The notes under the pieces were generated by a model. It was given only the letters and a program-made list of their open reading frames with translations. It did not search any database and had not been told where the DNA came from. Position numbers and translations under genes: made by a program. Below are positions 15,279 to 24,200 of a stretch of DNA of 64,000 nucleotides, in pieces (within the stretch, counting starts at the first letter, position 1; every line of letters starts with the position of its first letter). Source of the DNA: Sphaerisporangium krabiense (lineage in GTDB: Bacteria > Actinomycetota > Actinomycetes > Streptosporangiales > Streptosporangiaceae); the NCBI RefSeq assembly GCF_014200435.1, contig NZ_JACHBR010000001.1:5088001-5152000 (forward strand). The letters run 5' to 3'.

Positions 15279-18200
15279 TCACCCCTCCGCCCCACGGTGA
15301 ACCGCTCCGTCCGCCCCGTCGCGAGCCGTTTCGCCCGCCCGGCCCCGAGCGGACACGCCCGGCTCCGGGCCGGTGTCATCTGGCCCGCCGGTCCGCCACT
15401 CCTCCGGAGGAATCCAGCCGGTGGAGTTGCTCAACCTCCGCATACGTGCCCAGAACTCCTCGTCCGACTCCCGGCCGCCGTCAGGGGAGGAGACGTCTCC
15501 CGAGCTCGACGGCGCCGCGCCGGGCGGCGGGGGCGGCCCGGCGGCGGGACCTGGCGGCGCCGGCGAGGGAAGGACGGACGCCTCCTCGGACCGCGACGAG
15601 GGGACGGGCGGTACCGCGCCGCGTGCCGCGATCTCGCCGTCCACGCCCTCGATCTCGTGCGCCCAGCCGGCGCGCTCGGCGTCGGTGCGCGCGGAGCCGA
15701 GCTTGCGGACCAGCCACCGATGCTCGGCGTACCGGGCCACGAGGCACGCGTCCCATGTCGCCGCCTCTGCCGCCGGGGTTTCCGTCGAAGGGCTTTCCGA
15801 CGTGGGCTGCTGCGCGGTCCCGGTCTCGGTCGACGGCGACTCGGGTGTGGAGGCGCCGGACGCTTCGGGGGGTGTCGTGGCGAGGCGGTGGGTCATCTCG
15901 GCGAGTTCGTGGACCCAGACGCGGGGGATCTGGTCGGGAGCGACCCGGGGGGCGAAGCGGATGACGTGCGGCTTCTCGGGGGTGCCGTCGCCCTTGGTCG
16001 TCCTGGCGAGCCGGCCGCCCCGGACGTGGCCGACCTCCCAGCCGAAGTGCTGTTCGCCCCGGCCCGGCACGGTGACGGACACCGTCGTGCCGTCGGGGGA
16101 GAGGACCGGCGCCCCGACCCCTCTCGGCAGGTCCGTCCCGGCGACGCCCGTGAGCGCGGCCTTCAGCTCGCGCGGGCTGACGTCGGAGAGGTCGGCGGCC
16201 CGTCCGTCCGCCGTGAACGCCGTCCCCGGGATCGGAGGGGCGGTCACCGGGCCCGCGCCGCCCAGGTAGGAGCCCATGGCCGCCTCCGGGCCCGGACCCC
16301 ACAGCTTGGTGGGCCAGAACGGTTTCTCCGGCCGCGGTACGTCGTCGGTCCCCAGCGCGGCCCGGACCGCGTCCGCGAACGTGCCGGTCCCGGCGGCCCC
16401 CCGAACGCCCCCTTCCGAGGTGCCGGGGCCGTCCAGGGTCGCGTGCAAGGCGCGCAGGTCGAGGCCGGCGTCGCGTGCCGCCGTGCGCAGGGCCGGTGGC
16501 AGCGTGGCGAGGGCCGAGGCGAAGCCAGCGTCCGGGCGGTCGCCGGCGAGGGCGCCGTCCGGGGAGGCGATGTACCGGCGGTGGACGTCACGGTCGGTCT
16601 CGTGCACGTCGAGGAGGACCTCGGCGCGCAGCGCGCGTGCCAGCAACTGCGCGTGGGTGACCGCCTCGACGCCCGGCGAGGCGCCCGCGTCGGCCGTGTG
16701 CAGCCGGACAGGGGTCCCTGGACGGCCCCGGGCGCCGCCGAGGGCCTCGGCCATCGCCGCGCCGGGATCGGCCGCGAAGGACGGCCGCCCGCGCGCGTCG
16801 CCCAGCAGATCGTCCAGAGACGTCGAGACCGGCGCCGCGCGCCGCCACGGCCAGAAGCGCGCCCGGTCCGCCGGCGGCGAGGTCGTGGCCGGCGAAGGTG
16901 CGGCGGGCAGGGCGGCGGCCGGTGAGGTGGTGGACGGTGAGGTCGCGGCGGGCAGGACGGTGGAAGGGGAGGTCGCCGCGCCGCCGGGGACGTGCCAGCC
17001 GGCACCGGCGGGCGACCCGCTCTCCATGCGCATGTACACGTCCGCGAGCTGATCGCGCATGAGCTGCAGATGGGCGCTGCCGACGATGGAGGACGGCAGC
17101 GTGACCGTCCGGCCGGGACGCTCGCCGCCGCCGGGCTCCAGCGTCGTGCGGACGAGCCGGACGTGGTAGTCCACGCGCCACCGCGTGGTCACCGCGGTCC
17201 CCTTCTCGAAGTTGCTCGTCTCGTTGCGGTTCCCCCCGGACGCCGAGTCGCGCTCGGACGCCTGGTCGCCGGCCGACAGCCCGCCGCCGACGCCCGCTGG
17301 GCCGTGCCCGCCGCCCGCGGAGCCGCCCAGCGGGGTGACGCGGCTCCGGCTCGTGGCGACGGTGGCGGTCTCCTGGCGGCGGAACACCTCGCCGATCTCC
17401 ACCTGCGCCCGGTCGCCGACGACCACGTGCGGCTCGGACAGCACGGCGCGCACCCACACGTCCACGACCTCCCCCCGGGTGCCCGGCACGGGGAGGCGCG
17501 CCATGCGGTGCCCGTCCTGGCCGGTCATCCAGGTGAAGGACGCGATCCGGGCGATCGCGGAGAGCTGGTGGGCCAGGTGCGTGCGGTGCTCGCGCATCCC
17601 GGCCCGGCCGAGCATGTCCCGCGCCGCGAGGCGGTCGGCCACCTCGGTGAGCAGCGTGGGGGCCTCGGTGGCATCGACGTGGAACATGTCGGGCCGCGCC
17701 GCCGGCCGCGGGTCCGGGGCCGTCGGCGAAGGGGCGGGCACGAGGTCGGCCCGCGCCGTCAGCCCGTCAGGGACCAGCCGGACCACCTCACCGTGCAGGT
17801 CGGACGCCCGGTGGACGCGGGGACCGCGCACGAGGGTCCCGGCCCGCGCGGCGAGGACCCGCGCGTCGCCGCTGGACAGGGGCATGCGCTCGGCCTCGAC
17901 GGTGATCCTGATCGGGTGGCGGACCCGGTCGGCGCCGTCGAACGAGGACACCCGCTGCAGGTGGGTGAGCTGCTCGCCGGTGGACCCCGAGGAGGAGTGC
18001 TCCCGGTGCGTGGCGAGCCTGCCGCGTCCGGACTCGTCGCCCACCGCGGCGTCCCCGCCCGCGTCGCCCGCGAACGAGCGGCCGGTCGAACGGGACGTCT
18101 CGGTCTGCGCGTAGTCGTAGTTCTGGATGATGTGCCCGACCTCGTCGCTGCGGCCCTCCAGGACCGGCGTGCCCTCGTCGATGCGCGCCCGCACCCGTAC

Positions 18201-21200
18201 GACGATCTTCTCGGCCCGCTGCGCGCCGATCCGCGCGGTGTACTCGGTCGAGTGCCAGGCGTCCTCGGCGGTGTCCCGGGTCACGTCGTCGATCACATTG
18301 TCGATCATGTTGTCGACGGAGCCCCACCAGTTCTGCCCGCCGAACTGGCCCATGATGGCGCGCCGCAACGCGGGGTCGGCGTCCAGCGCCTTCGGCGAGA
18401 CGGCCCGCACGGCGTCCATCACCGCGGCGGCCAGCTCGACCTTCCGCCCCTCGCCGTCCAGGAGCGTGACGCTCTCGAACGAGGTCTGGCCCATCGCCCG
18501 CCGGAAGTGTTCGGGCAGCGCGACCCGCGTCCGTTCCAAGGTGGAGGCGTGCGCGAGCAGCCGGGACAACCTGTGCCGCTTCTGGCCCTTCTGCACGACC
18601 GCGTCCTTGCCGAACATCGCGGTCAGCTTCGGCAGCAGCAGCCGCGCCTCGTGTCGCCCGGCGAGGGGGCTCAGCGGCTCCTTCGCGGTGCGGGCGGCGT
18701 GCAGGTCGGTCAGGTAGCGGCGGATCAGCAGGGGCGCGAGCACCGGATCGAGGGCCAGCGTGTCGTCCACGAACCGCTCCACCGCGTCGGACACCTGGTG
18801 GAGCGGCAACGGCAGCGTGCCGTCCGCGTACAGCAGCAGGGCGTCGCGCTCGGGCAGCATGTAGACGACCGTCCCGCCGCCGGGCTTCTCCGGGGTGACG
18901 GTGCGGGCGTCACGGGTTCCGCGCTCGGAGCCCGTGACCGTGAAGCCGACGTCCATCTGGAAGACGTACTGCTTGCCCACCTCGATCGTCAGCCGCTCCC
19001 TGCCCCAGATGGCGGTGTCGGCCCGCGACGAGCCGTCCGTCCGCGACGCCGAGCCGCCGGGCCCGAGGCCGCCCTTCGGGTCCGCGGCCTGGTTCACGCC
19101 CGCCCCCGTCGAGGCGTCCCAGGTCACGGTGCGCTGGCGGCCCGCCGAGGTGGTGCTGCTGCCGAGCGTGAGGTTGATGTGGCCGTTCACCGCGTCCACC
19201 GCGCCCACGAACCGCGAGGTGCCCGGCTCGCCGCGGATCGACAGCGTCGAGCGGACCGGGCGGACGCCCCCGGGCCGTACGGCGAGTTCGGTCTCGTACG
19301 GGGTGTGGGTCCACCAGGGGTGCGAGATGAGGCCGCGGACGTTGGAGAACGCCGCGAGGTGGTGCAGGGCCGCCGAATCCGGCCTCGTACCCCGGGGCAG
19401 GACGGACCGGACGGCCGCCACCATGTCCCCCGCGTCCAGATGCAGGAACGTGGCCCGCGCCAGCACCGCCTCGGGCGTCGGCCACCCCTCGGCCGCCGGA
19501 GCGGCGGCGGCCTCGGCGTGCGCCTTCGGCTCTGTCCCCTCCGCGGGGACCGTCCGCGCCTGCCCTGCCCTTGCCGAGGGCGCGGTTCGCGTGCGTCCTC
19601 TCTTTCTCTTTCTCGCGGGAGGGGTTCGTTCCGGGGCCACCGCGGGGAGCAGGTCGCTCGCCAGCAGGATGCGGGCCGAGACCTCGCGCTTGTCCGGGTC
19701 GCCGTCGAGGAAGGGGGTGGTCCCCCCGTTCGGGAGCAGGCGCTCGACCTGCACGGTGTGCGGGACCTCGAAGATCGCCGCCGGGACCGTGGTCTCCACC
19801 AGCCGCACCTGGTTGACCGTGTTCCCGGCCGACCATCCCGTGCTGCGCCCGTGCGCCACCTGGCGGCCCGCGCCGCCGCCCGTGAACATCCAGTCCGAGT
19901 CGCCGGGCCCGGCGGCGTCGTGGCCGGCCCCCAGCTCGCCCCGCCCGGACCACGTCACCGACCTGCCGAGCGAACGGGCCGAGGTGTCCGAGCCGATGTC
20001 CAGGTTGACCACCGTCTCCGCCGGCGTCACCCCGGCGTACCGGGCCGCCTCCATCTGCTGGTCCAGGCGGATTCGCAGGGTGATGTGCCGGGGCGCCTGG
20101 CCGGTCCTGTGACGCACCAGGTCCAGCAGGATGCCGTCCTGCGTCGCCTGGTCGTAGCCCGTCTCCAGCCGCGCCGCCGAGAACTGCTCGGCCACCTCCC
20201 GAAGGTTGCGCATCTGCGCCGCCGCGGCCACCCGGTCGCGGGACGGCCTGGGGTCGCCGTTCGCGTCCAGCGCGGGCAGCACGCCGATCTTGCGCAGCCG
20301 CCCCTCCACCTGGGCGCGCACGGCGTCGATGCCCGTGACCCGCTGCACCAGCGCCGGACCGGCCCCGCGCGCCTGGCCGGGACCCGCCCCGAGCCACTGC
20401 GGCAGCACCGGCAGGCGCCCCGGCGGCGGGGCCAGGGAGGGGTCGTCGCGCAGCCGCACCGAGCCGTCCGGGGCGCGGACGACCGCCGCGGCGTCCACCG
20501 GCAGGCCGTAGCGGTAGGCGTCCGGCTCCGGGATCCGGAACAGGCCCTCGCTCGCGCCGTGGACCGGGGGCAACGGGGCGTGGTCGCCGAGCATGCGGAC
20601 GGTCACCGTGTGCCGCAACGCGATCCGGTACCCCTGCGTGTGCCCCGTCCAGCGCTGCACGCTCGGGTGGATGGCCATGCCGCCCGCGCTCTGCCCGTGC
20701 GACCGCGACGCCGCCCGGGTGAAGCCTCCCGCGAGCCTCGGCGTCCAATTGGCGGCGGCGGAGTCGTCCACCCCCGCGGCGTCCAGCAGCTCGTCCGCGC
20801 CCGTCGCGTCCAGCAGCAGGCTCGCCTTCGCCTTGGCGCCCGCGGACGCGCCGACGCTCGTCGAACGGCTCGCCGACTCGGTCCCGGACGCGCCGGAGAA
20901 GCCGACGCGCAGCCGCTCCAGGTGGTGCTTGGCGCTCGCCGTCCCGACGGCCCGCGGGCCGTCCTGCGCGGGGTGGGCCGCGGTGGCGGGGGCGGGCTCC
21001 AGGACGACCTCGGTGTGGACGCGGACGTTCGCCAGCGGGCGGCCGTTCTCGGTGACGACGCGCTGGAAATCGTGCGGGTCGTCGATCGCCTCGCCGAGCC
21101 TGCTCGGCAACTCGTCGATCAGCATCACGCGGAGCTGGTCGCGGGTGTCGCCTCCGATCGGCGCGCGCCCGGACCCGAGGGCGGCGGCCACGCGGTCGGT

Positions 21201-24200
21201 CAGTGCCTCCAGGCCGGTCAGTCCGGTGACGACGTGCTCGGGGAACGGCGTCTTGCCGCGCTCGTGCGGGGGGAGCCGGTCGATCGTGCCGGGGCCGTGC
21301 ACGGTGTACGCGTGCGCGACCCAGAGCCGCAGCACCTCCGCGTCACCCCGTATCCCGGACGCGACCGTGGCGACATCCCGCCATCCTGGCCCGCCCTCCC
21401 GCGGACGCGCCCCTTCCACCTCTCGCCTGACCGCCCCTGGCCGGGCGTCGCCCGCCGGAAGCGCCGCGGTCTCGCCGGACGGGGTGGCGGTGGTCTCCGC
21501 GGACGGTGTGGCCGTGGTCTCCACGGGCGGGCTGACCGTGGCGCCTCCCGACGGAGGGATCTGTGGCGTCGGGGAGCCCGTGCGGAGGCGGACGTCCCAG
21601 CGGGCCTGGGCGGTGAACAGGGACGACTCGCCGCGGTTGTCCTCGACCGCGCCGGCCAGGGCGTACTCGGCGGAGCTTCCCGTCGTGGACGCCTGGCGGC
21701 CGCGGCCGTAGCCGCCCTTGAGGATGGCGAACGGCGCGACCGCCTTGACCAGCGCCCAGACACCGTGGTCCGGGCCGACCAGCTTGGCGAGCGTCGCCAT
21801 GTCCAGCTCGCCCGACGCGCCGACGGCACGCGCGAAGGTGGCCGCCACGGACGCGCCGCCCTGCGGAAGCGTGCCCGCCATCAGCTCGGACGCCTTCACG
21901 GGGAGATCCAGTACCTCGACCAGGTCTCCCGGTCGCAGCCTGATGTTGATCTCGTTCGGGCCCCGGCGCACCACCAGGCCGTCCCGGGACACGACGCGGC
22001 GGTACTCGGCGCGGAGGAGGAAGTTCAGCTCGTCCTCGGTGAAACGGTGATCGGGGCCGACCTCCGCGTTGATCACCTCGGTCAGCCTGCCCAGGTGCGG
22101 AAGCCGTCCCGTCGGGACGCCACTGGACAAGGCGATCGCCGGCGGCACCGTCTCCCTGACCGCCCCCCGATACGCCTCCAGTCGCTCTTCCGCCTCCCGC
22201 GCGGCCCGCACGACCTCCTCGACCGCCCGCGCGGTTCGCTCCGCCGGGTCGGTGGCCGTCGTCTCTGCCGCGGGCGTGGCCGCCGACGGCGGGGATCCGG
22301 GCGCGGAGGTGCGCGCGGCGAGGTCGTCGAGGGCGCGCAGGGTCCTCTCGTACGCGGTGCGGGCCTCGGCGGCGCGCTCGCCCGCGCGCCGGAACGCCTC
22401 GGCGACATCCGTGTAGCGGGCCGCCGCGTCCTTCTCCGCCTCGGCGTCCGCCAGGGACTTGCGTTGGCGCTCGCCCGCGCCCTGGTCACGCTGACCGGCG
22501 GCCTTCGCGGCCTTGTTCTCAGCGGTGGTGGCCCGGTCCGCGGCCTCCTTCGCACTCTCCGTCTTGGCCGCCTTGGCCTCGCCCAGCGCCGTCTCGGCCT
22601 CCGCCAGCGCTCCGACGAGCCCTCGCACCTGGGCGGCCAGCGAGGCGACCGGCACAGGCGTACCAAGATCGGCCACACCGGACGCCCTCCCGCCCGTGGC
22701 CTGCGAGGACGCGAGGGGAGTCACCGGGGAACCGGCCGGTGAGGTGGGGTCGGGGTGGAGGGGGCTTGGGGACCAGGGTGGTATCGGCGGCGTGTGGCCG
22801 CGGTGGGCGAGTTCGCGGGCGATGCCCTCGATGTCGGTCCGCCGGGCGAGCCGCTCCTCCTCGGTGGCGGCGGACTCCCACTTCCGGGCGAGCCATCGGT
22901 GCTCGTCGTAGCGCGCCGCCACGCATTCGTCCCGGGAGGCGCGCACGGGCCCCGCCGGGTTCATCCCGGACAGATACCGCCGGACGATGCCCTGCCGATC
23001 CGCGCCCGCGTCGCGCGCCGCCAGCCGTCGCATCGTGTGGCTGATCTCGTGCACCCACACCCTCGGCACCTGATCGGCGGCCACTCGCAGGGCGAACGAC
23101 ACCACATGCGGTTCCTCGGCGGTCCCGGCGCGCACCTGCGTCCGCGCGAGCCGTCCCCGGGGCACGTTCCGCTCTCCCACGATGAAGTGCTGAACACCAT
23201 GGTCCTCGGTCTCCACGCGCAGCGCCCCGCTGCCGGGAGGCCACTCGACGTCCCTGACCCCTCGTCCGAAATCGGTGGCGCGCAGATCGGCCGCCGCGGT
23301 GCGGGCCTCCTCCACGCCCAGGTCCGCCACCCCGGCCGGACGACCGTCCGCGACGAACGCCGTCCGCCGGATGGGCCGCGCCGGCACCACCTCGGCGGAA
23401 CGCGTGGAGGGACTGGTGGATGGAGAGGGACTGGCCGAGGAGGAGATGGGAGACGGGGAGCGGCCGGAAGTCCCTTCCGGCGAAGCGGGGTCGCCGAGGC
23501 GCAGCGTCAATGGGAGATCCTCGGCCTCCCGGACGATCGCGCGCGCCGCTTCGGACGTGAGCGGACTCGGCGAAGGAGCCGCGAGCGTGCCGTCCGGCTC
23601 GGCGACGGCCGCGGCCACGAGCCGGCCGGCGGCCGGGGACAGGCGGTCGGGGGGCCATCCCGCCGGGTTGTCGGTCACCACTTCGCGGGTCACCGCGAGG
23701 ATGACGGCGTGGGTGTCGGGGGAGCCGTCCGGAATCCGGGCGAGGGTATCGAGCGCTCCCTCGATGGGGGAGCGGCGGGCGAGGCGAGCGGCCTCCATGC
23801 CGAGCAGGGCGGCGGCCTCGGCTTCCAGGCGGGCGGACGACGCGCCGTCGCCCGCTCGCACCGTCACGTGGTCGTGGATCGCGGCCAAGCTGTCCCTGGA
23901 GACATGGACGGTCGTGCCGTCGTGCGCGGTGAGACGCAGGCCGCCGTCCTGCAACGGCAACGCGTCCGGAGTCGTGACACGAACCGCCCGGGCCAGCGCC
24001 TCTCCGGCCCGCGCTCTCTCCTCAACCGGCGCGGCGATCTGGCTCGAGCCCGCGTTCGCGGCGGGCCCGGGTACGGACGCCCCCGACGTCTGGGCTGCTT
24101 CCGAGGTCCCTGGAGTCGCGGATGTCTTGGGCGCCTCTGTCTCGGCTGCCTCCTCTGTCTCGGAGGTTTCCGAGCTTTCGGAGGTCGTCTCCGACGAGGC

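Noticed and set aside
16992..22742. A 1,916-codon open frame on the plus strand inside the giant gene
   Set aside because: It is antisense to the giant protein, is rich in Arg/Gly/His/Asp/Val as expected for the complement of a GC-biased gene, and lacks domains. The minus-strand frame has repeats, motifs and a ribosome-linked operon.
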